From: Setophaga petechia
Taxonomy: Eukaryota; Chordata; Aves; Passeriformes; Parulidae
Assembly (NCBI GenBank): GCA_024362935.1
Contig: JANCRA010000014.1
Coordinates: forward strand, 3,677,001-3,741,000
Length of the DNA: 64,000 nt
Direction of reading: 5' to 3'
The notes under the pieces were generated by a model, which ran no database searches, was not told the origin of the DNA, and saw only the letters and a program-made list of their open reading frames with translations. Of this stretch, positions 20,606 to 30,984 are shown one piece after another (position 1 is the stretch's first letter; the number at the start of each line of letters is the position of its first letter). The position numbers and the translations under genes were made by a program.

Positions 20606-20740
20606 TCGGGGAAGACACTTAACCTCAGCTCACAGTCTGTGAAACAGCAGATAAGTCACCTCATTCACAGGGATGTTATGGAGATTAATTAACAACGCCT
20701 GGAAAATGCCTCCAGATCCTGTGTGAAAGGCACCATAAGG
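20606..20740 (+). mobile_element. Possible ancient MIR-like SINE
   Basis: GAAGACACTTAACCTCAGC, then TGAAACAGCAGATAA, ACCTCATTCACAGGGATG and TTATGGAGATTAATTAA, resemble in order the MIR body and tail (ACTTAACCTC ... GGGATAA ... ACCTCATAGGG ... GAGGATTAAATGAG). Heavily diverged; called by eye only. Confidence 0.45.
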
Positions 20741-20812
20741 GCAAAGACAGCAGTGTAGCCATGTGCAGGAGCTTTTATCACTTGGCACAGGACGGGTTGG
20801 TCTCAGGTTTTG

Positions 20813-21420
20813 TGTTGCTGAAATGGCTCCTGAGGTATTAAAAAATCTTTTTTCCCAGCCCCACGACTGGAGAAGAAGTTGAGATTCTTTGGGTCTGCTT
20901 TTCAAGGTTGTTTATTTTCTCTTATCTATAACATTTTTTCTCTGACCTGCTGAGATCTGTCCAGCAGGTCGGGTTGTGGCACACTGACCCCCCTTGGGGT
21001 GGTGTTGGCTTTTTATACTAAAAACTACGAGTACATAATATTTACAATAACTTACCTATCACCTATGTCACACAGTGAGTTTCTAACTTAAACCAATCCC
21101 AAAGTGCCACCATCTCAGCAGAAGATGGAGGCCAAGAAGAAGAAGAAGAAGAAGGACAGGACACACTCAGATTCCTCCATCTTGCCTCTTGAATCTCCAT
21201 TCTAAAAAACCCCAAAAATCTATTTTTTCACCCTGTGACAAACTAACTATTATTCTACTTAAACTCTCCTGACTCGTAATTCTTCATATAAAGGTGGTAA
21301 TTTGCTCCATGGGTTAAAATCAAAGGCACAGGGGTCTTAGGCTCTGTGCTGAGGTCTCTGAGCCCCTTGGCTGGTCTCAAGTCCTCCAGGGCAGCCAGAG
21401 GAATGTCCTGGGTTCTGACA
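20813..21420 (-). mobile_element. LTR, family B copy 2
   Basis: About 608 bp, plus-strand ends TGTTGCTGAAATGG ... GGGTTCTGACA. Contains CAGCAGGTCGGGTTGTGGCA, the reverse-strand TATA-like TTTTTATACTAAAAAC and a GAAGAAGAAGAAG tract that is hugely expanded in the 59-kb copy. The target-site duplication is ambiguous (GTTTTG / GTTTAT). Confidence 0.82.
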
Positions 21421-21733
21421 GTTTATTTTCTCTTATCCATCACATTCTGTCTCTGACCTGCTGAGATCTGTCCAGCAGGTCGGGTTGTGGCACAGTCCCT
21501 GCCCTTGGGATGATGTTAACTTTTAATACTAAAAACTACCTGTACTTTATTTACAATAATTTTCCAGTACCTATCACCTATGTCAGACAGTCTGTCTCCA
21601 CTCTAAACCAATCCAGAAGTGTCACCATCACAGCAGAAGATGGAGAACAAGGAGAAGAAGAAGAAGAAGCACAGGACCCGTCCAGATTCCTCCATCTTAC
21701 CTCTTGAAACCCCATTCTAAAATCCCAAAATTC
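21421..21733 (-). mobile_element. Family B LTR fragment abutting copy 2
   Basis: Begins abruptly inside the family consensus (GTTTATTTTCTCTTATCCAT) and runs to CCCATTCTAAAATCCC in the same orientation as copy 2. About 60% of the LTR is present, including the TATA-like and GAA-rich parts. This looks like insertion of one B element beside or into another, or an unequal exchange. Confidence 0.8.
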
Positions 21734-23301
21734 TACCCAGCCACCCTCCCACCCCAAAAATCACACTGCCAGCCCTGCCCTGGGTTTCAGTTGTCTCATC
21801 AGTTCTCTGAGCCAAGTAAACCTTACATTAATCCCATTTTCAGTACCCACAGTTGCTGCTCTTTGGCACGAACGGGGAAGAGAAAAGGTGGGGCAGAGCA
21901 AGTGGGGAAATGCTCTGCCCTTCAAATCAGAAATCATTCCCAGACTCCCTCGTGCCTGGTGTCCTAATTCCCACACCCAGCTGCTTCCTACCACATTTCA
22001 CTGATCTGCCTTGGTCTACCTGCTTTTCCATCAACATTTCTTGTGTTATCTGAAGGAGCTTTGACCCAGGAAACTGAATTCCACCATCTGCCCCTCTCCC
22101 TGAGCTCTGCATGCAGCTTGCCATGCTCCACTCCCCTCCACTTGCTGCCTGCTTTAAAAGCCAATTTCAGGTAGAAAAGGATCTGTCACAAACATCTTGA
22201 TTTCAGCTGCAGCATGGCATGTTGCAGTAATTTTTTCTATTAGGAAGAGATCTGGATAACTTTGTTTTAAAGCAGCTGTTTTATCTTCCTGAGCTGTTCT
22301 GTTTCCTCTTTGAGCAGCAGACCTGGAAAGGCAAGAGAATGGGGAGAAAGAAAGATTTGGTCACAATTTAGAGCCCTTTGTTCCTGTCAGAATTTAAATG
22401 AGCTAAATCTCAAACCTGGACAAGCCTTAATAACTATCATATTAAAGTTCAACTTTACAGGGGAAGACTGCACTGCCCAAGGGGATAAGCAATAGAATAC
22501 AGAATAGTTCACCTTTCCTGTGCCCATTCATACCCAATCCTGCAAGAACAGGCTGGGGCTGGCCTTTCAGGGGGTACATGACAGGAATTTAGCAGCCTGG
22601 AGCTAAATTGGGCTGAAGTGCTGCTAATTGGGGTCCCTGCAGGATGAAGTCCCTCAGGAAGCCACTGCCAAAGCCAGGAGAGCTGGCTGCACTGCCAGCC
22701 CTGTGCCACAGCCACAGCAAAGCTCTGCTTGCCCCTGGCCCACCCAAACAACAGCTGCTGCTCCTGCCTGCTTCATCTTTGCAGGGTTTGTTCCAGGAAA
22801 ATGGACAGTGCTGGGACAGGGAGGTGAAAGGAGAAAAAGGGAAAAGTGTGGGCAGGCAGGTTTGCTGTGGAGTGAGGGGCACAGGGGGTGGTGAAGACAA
22901 GAAGCAGAGCCAAAGGCTCTCCACTGAGGTGTCAGCAATGGGAACATCCTCACCAGAAAGTCAGGAATGGCTTTAGCATGTTCCCACCACTGCAGACTGT
23001 AAGAAATGAATGGTGCCAGAGCACAGCAATAATTGGCAATGAACTCTGCAGAAACTGGCCACAAACACAGGAGTGTTTCCCATTACCAGCTTCTCTTAAG
23101 TTCAGAGCTTCCCTGCTCGAGATGACAGCATGTTCTGTCCCACAGCAGAGGGGCTGACACAGGCAGAAGGCCTTGACCAGAATATTTCAGAATATTTGTT
23201 TTTTGGCCAGTGCTTTGTGAGGGGAAGCTCCCTGAGCTGCTCCCTGCTGCTGTGTGAGGTTTGCAATGCTGGGGCATGACCAACACTGCTGAGAAATCCC
23301 C
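21734..23301. other. Intergenic, nothing recognised
   Basis: Moderate-GC non-coding sequence. Several overlapping short open frames near 22.6-23.0 kb have no recognisable domain, splice-site context or family similarity. Confidence 0.35.
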
Positions 23302-23684
23302 TGTCACAGACATCTTTTATGGAAAATCCTTTCCTTAGGATTTTTCCCCCTGAGAAGCTGAGAGGCCTCAGGAACAAAATGCAAACAATGGTTATCTGCT
23401 GCTGTGGAATGCAACAGGTGCATCTGGGATTGGGCTCATGGGGTTGTTTCTAATTAATGGCCAATCACAGTCAGCTGGCTCGGACTCTGTCTGATACACA
23501 AGCCTTTGTTATTATTCTTTCCTTTTCTATTCTTAGCCAGCCTTCTGATGAAATCCTTTCTTCTATTCTTTTAGTATAGTTTTAATATAATATATATCAT
23601 AAAATAATAAATCAAGCCCTCTGAGACATGGAGTGAGATCCTCGTCTCTTCCCTCATCCTCAGACCCCTGTGAACACGGTCACA
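23302..23684 (+). mobile_element. Solo LTR, family A copy 2, with 6-bp TSD (one mismatch)
   Basis: 383 bp, exactly the length of copy 1: TGTCACAGACATC ... ACACGGTCACA. Flanked by ATCCCC (23296-23301) and ATCCCT (23685-23690). Internal landmarks are CCTGAGAAGCTGAGAGGCCT, TGGCCAATCACAGTCAGCTG and the AATAAA region. Confidence 0.9.
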
Positions 23685-23690
23685 ATCCCT

Positions 23691-24310
23691 CTTGCCAAAA
23701 TCACTTCTGAGCTCTCAGCAGGGCTCAGAGCTGGCCTGGTGAGCAGTAACCTGTTTGTTTCTTGGTGGTGGCTCTGTCACACAAGGTCCCCACACAGCAG
23801 CAGCATCCCCTGTGGAGCCCCATGGAAGAGGCACGGGGAGCAGACAGGTGGTGTTTCAATAGGAGGGGGAGGCAGAGTGAAAAAGAGAAAAAGAAGAGGG
23901 GAAATAAAGGTAGTTAGGGGGGAATAAGTAGTTAAAAGGACAGGAGTAAGTTGGTTTGGGCAGCAGCCTTGGTGGGAGGTGGATGAATGCTAATGGGCTT
24001 GAATTATCCACGCATTCTTCTGGAGAGAAGAGGCTCAGACCAATGGCCTTCTGTGGGAGCTCTCTGGAGCAGGAAACCTCATTAAAAACCAGCTCTGAGA
24101 GAGACTGGTGAGAAAACAAGAGGAAGAGGAATCTCCCAGAGCAGCTGTACTACAGCAGACACATTTCTCCAGCACTGAGAGCTGAGAGCTTTCCCCAGCA
24201 CGAAATGTTTTGGCAAAAGGACAAACACAGAGCAGAGGTCTGACATTCTGCACTGAGCCTTTAACCCCTGAGCTGAGTCCCCAGCTCGTGCAGCAGGTGA
24301 GTCCTGGCAG
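23691..24310. other. Intergenic, purine-rich patch
   Basis: A G/A-rich patch at about 23855-23935 (GAAAAAGAGAAAAAGAAGAG). No gene supported. Confidence 0.35.
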
Positions 24311-24316
24311 CAGCAC

Positions 24317-24738
24317 TGTGCCATCCACATTCTCTGGAAAAATCCCTTTGCCCAGGGGTTTCCTCCTGGGAAGCTGAGAAGCCTCAGAGAAAAAGGAAAA
24401 CAATAATTATCTGATTTGCTTCTCCTGTGTTGTACTGCTTTGGAATGTGTTTGGAGATTGTTTATCCACAGGTGATCGTTTCATGTGAGTTGTTTTCCCT
24501 CTTTGGCCAATTGGGGCCAGGCTGTGTTGAGATTCTGGAAAAAGTCACCAATTTTCATTATTATCTTTTATATTATCTTTTATTATCTTCTGTAAGTATC
24601 CTTTCTGTATTCTTTAGTATAGTTTAGTATAGCATTATATAGATCATATAGTATCATAAAATAATAAATCAGCTTTCTGAGCACATGGAGTCAGATCCAT
24701 CATTCCTCCCTGCCACGGGGGTCCCAGCAAACACAACA
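24317..24738 (+). mobile_element. Solo LTR, family A' (longer subfamily)
   Basis: 422 bp, TGTGCCATCCACATTC ... AAACACAACA, flanked by CAGCAC and CAGCAG (24311-24316, 24739-24744; one mismatch). Shares the CCTGGGAAGCTGAGAAGCCT and ATAAAATAATAAATCAGC landmarks with family A but has a distinct middle (TTTGGCCAATTGGGGCCAGG). Confidence 0.85.
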
Positions 24739-24936
24739 CAGCAGCTCCCACATGGAATTCCCTCCCTGCTCCACAGGGACACAGCCCAGAGCTGCACTGT
24801 TGGCTTTTATGGATAACCAGGGCTCCCCACTCTCACCCAAACCCAGGGCAGGCTGGCAGTCCCAACAACACTTCCCCACTTTATGAATCTGCAGCTGAAA
24901 CTGAGAGGAATTAAGGATTTCTCTTTACAAACCAGC

Positions 24937-25384
24937 TGTGGGAGATAAATTTTATCTGCTGGGAGATAAAATTGGCACTGGGAGATGATAGAAACAATGG
25001 AAGGGTTCCACTGTTGGTGAATGGAAAAAGAGATTTGTCTTTACAAATAAACTCTCGGTTTGCTGAGAAATGGAATTGGATATTGAAAGGTGAAAGAGAC
25101 AATGGGGAAAAGCCTTAAATTCCATAATAATTAAAAATTAAAAGGGAGGGTTATGTATTAGAGGGAAATCTTTGGTATCAGGTGTTCTGGGAAGTCTGAA
25201 CCTCTCAAGTACCTCGGCCAGCAGGGAAAGAGAGAGGGAAATTGGGATAAAAAGCCCTCCAAAAATTGGAGAGACCCCAGGGGAATGCCCCATGGCCTCT
25301 CCCTTTATTTGACTAAAGTGAAAGGACTCCTCTGTCTCCCTTTGGACACAAACCTCTGCTGTTTGTGGATTAATTTTCCTGACA
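24937..25384 (+). mobile_element. Candidate solo LTR, family H
   Basis: About 450 bp, TGTGGGAGATAAATTTTATC ... ATTTTCCTGACA, with TATA-like GGGATAAAAAGCCC followed by a TTTATTTGAC poly(A)-type region and a pyrimidine-rich U5-like end. AAACCA occurs just left (24929-24934, two bases before the TG) and immediately right (25385-25390). Single copy in this window, so boundaries are tentative. Confidence 0.5.
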
Positions 25385-25390
25385 AAACCA

Positions 25391-27850
25391 TTACTTCATG
25401 AGACCCCTTTTGTGTTTCCCCAAATTTCCTTCAGGTGGAAGCTGGGACCTTTTGAGGAGCTTTAATCTGAGATGTGCTTACTGCCCACAGTGCAGAATAT
25501 GTCTGCATGAAAGGCAACATAGAGGAAAAGAATAATTCCTTATTTAAAAAATCAGTTTCATACTGTTTTAAATTCTCTGAGTTGAAGCTGGAGCCAATTT
25601 ACAATTGCTAACACCAGGTTTGCATGGAAGGGAGAAGGGAACAGCTCTAAAATTAGAAGACTAAATAATCTCAGGTTTTAAAGCATCACAAATGCTGCTC
25701 TTGCAAACACTCTCATCACGAGGAACACGTGCACTTTTGCTATAGAATTGCACAATTGGAAATAACATGGAGAGAAGCAGCAGATCTGTAAGGACAGAGG
25801 TCACCCATGGTCCTTCACCCTGCCTCCAAGACAAACTACTCCCTGTCATAATCTCATTTCCTGAGGCCTTCAGGTGTGTGACACCCAGACAAAATCCTTG
25901 TTTTACCTCTCTTTTACCAGTAACTCCATATCCTTGGCACCCTGAAGAAAAATGAATAGGGAAAGGTATTTCAAGATGGCAAAACAAAAGGGGTTAAAAT
26001 AACCTCAATATTCACACACTCCAGGGGTCTGGTGTAGGCTAAATCTATTTCCAAATATCTCTAGGGCTTCTGGGATGCTCAGGATCCAAATATGAATTTA
26101 AGTAAGTCACTCCTGTCTCCTTAAACTGAAATATATTTCAACCATTATGAAACTTCCAATGACCTCAGCCCAGATCCTGCTGGTGGATGCTCAACCTTCA
26201 GACCCAAATGTTGCCAGCTGGAATTGTCTTCTTTTTTTTCTCACTTACATGTAGTGTTGAGTAGGGTTTGATGAGTGAACAGAGGCATATTAGGAGGTTT
26301 TGCAGGAAAGTTCATCCTGCAGCTTCAACGTCTCAAGAGGATATTTGCTAAAATGAACCAAAACATCACAAATTTTTAACTTCTGCTGGTGGCTCTCTCA
26401 CAGGTCCAGGATCAGCACAGAGCTGCCAGATGGTGTCACACTGAGCTGCAGCACAGGGGCCAGGCTGGATTGGCTCAAAAAGAATGAAAAATGAAGAAAA
26501 ACCCTGTGTCTGCTGTAAATAATGGATTTGCAACTCGTGCAGCACATCCACACACGGACATGTCCTTCCAATCAAACCCCAACCCCTGCTATAATCAAAG
26601 GATATCAAGCTGCACATTATGCAGCTTAAAAATAGCCCCAGAGGCTGGTTGTGGCAGCTTCTGGAACTTTAATCTGCAAGGAACTTTTTTACAGAGGCAT
26701 AAATACTGCCTGTCAGGAGCACAATAGAAATCCCATCTCAGGAACCTCAGCACTGAGATCCCTTCTGAATACATGACCTCATTTACAGCATGTAAGACCC
26801 AAAGTGAGTCCTGCTGAACAATGTTTTCCATGTTCAACTTGAGCACTGTTCTTCCAGGCTTGTGGTAGAGAAATGTTGGTTTATCAAGGGAAGCTACAAA
26901 AAAAAGAGAGGGAAAAAAAGGATGGGTGCATTACATTCTTATTGACTTTATTCAGAAACATGGTGGATGCATTGTTAGGAAGAGGGAGATGGAAGCTTTG
27001 AAAAAAACCTCTTTGAAAAGCCTTTAGTGGGCATTTTCTAATGAGATTGATGTGATAAAATCTTGTGATTCTGTCTCTGCAGCTGTGTCAGTCAGAGAGA
27101 CAGGGAGTGCTGCCTGCAGCACTGGAGGTCTCCAAGTGTTTCCAAAAGGAATTCTCCATTTTGTCTCTTCCCATGAGATGATTTGTGCTCAGAACAGTGC
27201 CCAAAGGCTCCCAAAAAGCCACCCCAAGGGCCTGCTGTGCTAAATTCTCCAGTTCCACCTAAGAAGACACAGGCCCTGCAAAGCTCAGTCTTATTTAGCC
27301 TTGCTAGGACAACGTGCAGTGTCTGTGCTGGGAGCAGGAACACCAATAAATAAAGATTTCACTGGCAAGAATAAAGATTTCACTGGCATGGACATGAGCT
27401 GAGCAGTGTTTAACACAGCAGCAAGGTTTTGCAGGGATCAAAAGGAGCTCTTAAGAGAATTTCTTCTTGAGGTGTTTCTGGTCGAGATCCCCTGATTTCA
27501 GTGGTCAGAAAAGCAGCTCTGAGGAATAAAATGAAGCCACAAAAGAGCAACAGAAGAGCAACAGAAGAGCCCAGGAGTGGGAACTCACTGCAAGGATATC
27601 AGGAATAGCAGGACCATGCAGACAAGTGTCCAAAGTCAGCCAAGAATTGCAAGGAACTCTGAGGAAAAGTAAATTAAGATGGTTCAGAGAGAGCTTTGGA
27701 GTTTTTAAATAGGAAATGGCAGCAAATGCCCAGCAGGCACAGCTTCAGAGCTTTAACTTCCCCTCAGCACCTTCCCTTGCAGCTGAATTCAGCTCAGCTC
27801 CCAGACATGGAGAGCCAGAAGATGGTGCTCTTGGGCAAAGCACAACGACT
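25391..27850. other. Intergenic, nothing recognised
   Basis: Non-coding. A duplicated phrase AATAAAGATTTCACTGGCA occurs twice at 27348-27387. No exon-like feature supported. Confidence 0.35.
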
Positions 27851-27854
27851 GGAC

Positions 27855-28540
27855 TAAAATAGAATAAAATAGAATAAAATAGAATAAAATAAAATAAAAT
27901 AAAATAAAATAAAATAAAATAAAATAAAATAAAATAAAATGATATTTAAAATATTAAAAATAAAAAAAAATGAAATAAAATTTAAAACTATAAAATAAAA
28001 TAAATTTTAAAATTAAAAAATTAAAATAAAATAAAAAATAAAACAAAAAAAAATCAAATCAAAATAAACAAAATAAAAATTAAAAAATAAAATAAAATAA
28101 AATAATTTTTTAAAAATTTAAAAATAAAAAATAAAATAAAATTAATAAAATAAAATACATTTTAAAATTAAAAAATTAAAGTAAAATAAAAAATAAAAAA
28201 TAAACAAAACAAAAATAAATAAAATAAAATAAAATAATATTTAAAAATTTTAAAAATAAAAAACAAAATAAAATGAGTAAAATAAAATAAATTTTAAAAT
28301 TAAAAAATTAAAGTAAAATAAAAAATAAAAAAATAAAGAAAACAAAAATAAATAAAATAAAATAAAATAAAATAATATTTAAAAAATTTAAAAAATAAAA
28401 TAAAATTAATAAAATAAAATAAAATATTTAAATAATATTTTTAAAAGAAAAAATAAACAAAATAAAAATTAAAAAATAAAATAAAATAAAATAAAATAAA
28501 ATAAAATAAAATAAAATAAAATAAAATAAAATAAAATAAA
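27855..28540. repeat. (AAAAT)n pentanucleotide array, about 690 bp
   Basis: Starts as AATAGAATAAA, becomes AATAAAATAAAAT, and is interspersed with ATTTTAAAATTAAAAAATTA segments. A higher-order unit of roughly 130-190 bp (an AAAAT block plus the ATTTTAAAATTAAAAA block) recurs about four times, so amplification occurred at two scales. Confidence 0.95.
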
Positions 28541-28891
28541 GATTCCCTTGGCTTTCATGTGTAGCAGTTTGTTGTTAACCTGCAGAGGATCCTGTGCCGA
28601 TCACCAGCAGCAGAGAGGGAGGCACAGGAAATGGAAATGGGGCTGTGCCACTGAGAAATGCCCCTCACCCATTTGGGTTCATTCACACAAACCACAAAAT
28701 GGCAAAAATCATAAATAGCTTTGCTGGCAGCTCCATCAAGATAAATAATAAGCAAAAATAATCAATAGCTTTGCTTTTTTAGTTCCATCAAGATGTGTTC
28801 AGAATCAAAGGATGACTTGGAGTCCTCCAAAAGCCAGAGCAGGAAGTGTGGCAGAGATTGTGTGGGGATGGGAATTGCTCAAACATGAAGA

Positions 28892-29125
28892 GCACATCCA
28901 GAAATTCCCTGTCACCACAAAAACTTCCTGAGATGCTCTGCTATCATCATACTGCAAAAAAACTCAGTGTTTTTTTAAATGCAGCTGTTAAATAAACAAT
29001 ATTTTCTCGCACATCCAGAAATTCCCTGTCACCACAAAAACTTCCTGAGATGCTCTGCTATCATCATACTGCAAAAAAACTCAGTGTTTTTTTAAATGCA
29101 GCTCTTAAATAAACAATATTTTCTC
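28892..29125. repeat. Near-perfect 117-bp tandem duplication
   Basis: 28892-29008 and 29009-29125 are almost identical (GCACATCCAGAAATTCCCTG ... AAACAATATTTTCTC). Only one or two differences were seen within the unit, so it is recent. Non-coding. Confidence 0.92.
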
Positions 29126-30220
29126 TCAAGGTTCTCCAAGTATTTTACATAAGAAAATAAATATAATTATCCACAAGCTGGAGATTGAACTGAAATTATT
29201 TTCCCTGCCAAGGAAATCTGGTTTTCTTCCTTTTTAAAAGAGCAAAATCATTATTGTGCTGTGGAGATGAAGCCCTGGAGTAAGTGACTGTGCCTTGTTC
29301 CTAGATTTCAATACAACATATGCATGCTCCAGAAAGGAAAGAAAAGAAAAAAAATGTTTATGTAGATAAAATCTAAAAGGCTGATTCACAGGAGACCTGG
29401 CTGTGCTTGCATCCAAGGCATGGTGAAATTAAAAGCAGACAGAAAAGTTCATGGATATCAAGGTAAATTTCCAGTGCTTTCCAAGGCCATAGACTGAGCC
29501 TGTGCTAAGGCATCTCTCCATTCAGCTCTATTTTTTTTAAATTAAAATTATAACCTTGCAGCTCAGGCCCAGACTGGAAGAACAAGACTTCACCAAAAAT
29601 AAATTAAGATCGGGCTCAGAAGCCTCAATTCCCTGAAGCGAGAGTCAATTAGTTATAATCAATTAAATAAAATTAAGGAAAACAAAGTCACATGGGCTTG
29701 GGAAAGGGGAAAAAATGATAAATGAACCACCACTGGAGCCACCTGGGGAAGAAATGTCACCATCAAGGAGAAAAAAAAATGGAAGCAATTAAAAAAGTTA
29801 AAGACTTTCCTTAGTGCAGGGAGGCGAGGGAGAGCGCCAGCCCCACAAGGTGTTCAAAAAGACTTTGGAATTAATTTATTTAATTCCATTTCATTTCCTG
29901 CCTTGGCTGGCAGCTTGGGGCAGGCTTTGCCAAGGCGGGCAGTGCCAGCCCAGCCCAGCCCAAAGGTTCTGTGCCCGTTTGGTGCTGGGAGCAGGGCTGG
30001 AGCCCTGGCAGGGCTGAGCCTGGGGATGCATGGCCAGAGAGGAGCTGAGATGGCCACAATGCAAAGCAGCACACTCCATTTCCAGAGGGCTTCAAAGCTG
30101 GTTTTATTCTAGCATGATGCTTTTTATGCATTCTTACAAAACTCATAAGTTTATTCATTGGTCAGGGAAGGCAAACAAAGTGCTGATTGGAATGGGCAGT
30201 TGCAGGTTTATTTTATTTAT
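29126..30220. other. Intergenic, nothing recognised
   Basis: AT-rich then a GC-richer patch (29890-30030). No exon supported. Confidence 0.35.
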
Positions 30221-30263
30221 TCACAGAATCACAAGGTTAGAAGAGACCTTAAAGTTCATTGAG

Positions 30264-30944
30264 TGTGGTGCTGTTCACAGGGGTCCCAGGATGAGAGGAG
30301 AATCTTGGCTCCATGTTTATTATTTCATGATATATATTATATTAAAATGATACTAAAAGAATAAAGAAAGGATTTCATCAGAAGGCTTGAAAGGAAAAGA
30401 AAGAAAATGGAATGATAATAATTGGGAATTGTGGAATGGATTGAATTGTGACTCTCAGACAGTCCGAGCCAGCTGACTGTGATTGGCCATTAATTAGAAA
30501 CAACCACATGAGACCAATCACAGATCCACCTGTTGCATTCCACAGTGTCACCCTGGTTTTTTAAGATTTTCTAAGCCTTCTGATGTTGACATTCTTGTAG
30601 TGAACTTTCTCACACACTTTCTGTAAATAACTCATTGTTTTGCATTCCTTGATGGAGGAGGAGAGAGTTGATGGACTGTTGGTGTAACCAGTGTCACTGG
30701 AGAGGTGTCACTGTCACCCTCCAATCCGCTGTCAGTTTTGTAAAACTATAAATATTGGAGTCAGAAAATAAACTTCCCTTTTTTCCTTCACCTTGAGAAC
30801 AGTGGTGTGCTTGTGTTCTTTCTTGTCCTATAGCGACACCACAGCAGCAGATAACCATTGGTTACATTTTGTACCTGAGGCCTCTCAGCCTCTCAGGAGG
30901 AAAAATCCTAAGGAAAGGATTTCCCATAAAATGTGTCCATGACA
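30264..30944 (-). mobile_element. LTR, family A copy 5, inside CR1 and itself interrupted
   Basis: Reverse-oriented LTR, TGTGGTGCTGTTCACAGGGG ... ATGTGTCCATGACA, flanked by ATTGAG and ACTGAG (30258-30263, 30945-30950). A 293-bp family C LTR plus its duplicated target lies within, so the LTR's own length is about 382 bp. Confidence 0.88.
30546..30838 (+). mobile_element. Solo LTR, family C copy 1, with perfect 6-bp TSD
   Basis: 293 bp, TGTCACCCTGG ... CTATAGCGACA. Flanked by CCACAG at 30540-30545 and 30839-30844. TATA-like ACTATAAATATT precedes AAAATAAACTTCCC. Inserted into a family A LTR, so it is younger than that copy. Confidence 0.93.
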
Positions 30945-30984
30945 ACTGAGTCCAACCCACCCCCAACACCTCAACTTTATCCTT

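Larger units (their letters stand above)
30222..30975 (-). mobile_element. CR1 fragment split by LTR insertion
   Basis: CACAGAATCACAAGGTTAGA and AGAGACCTTAAAGTTCATTG at 30222-30263 resume as GAGTCCAACCCACCCC after 30945. Together they form the reverse complement of a CR1 3' end interrupted by a family A LTR. Confidence 0.75.

Noticed and set aside
18482..21733. Possibility of a full-length endogenous retrovirus between the E and B LTRs
   Set aside because: The LTRs belong to different families and orientations, and no gag, pol or env-like frame or primer-binding site was seen between them.
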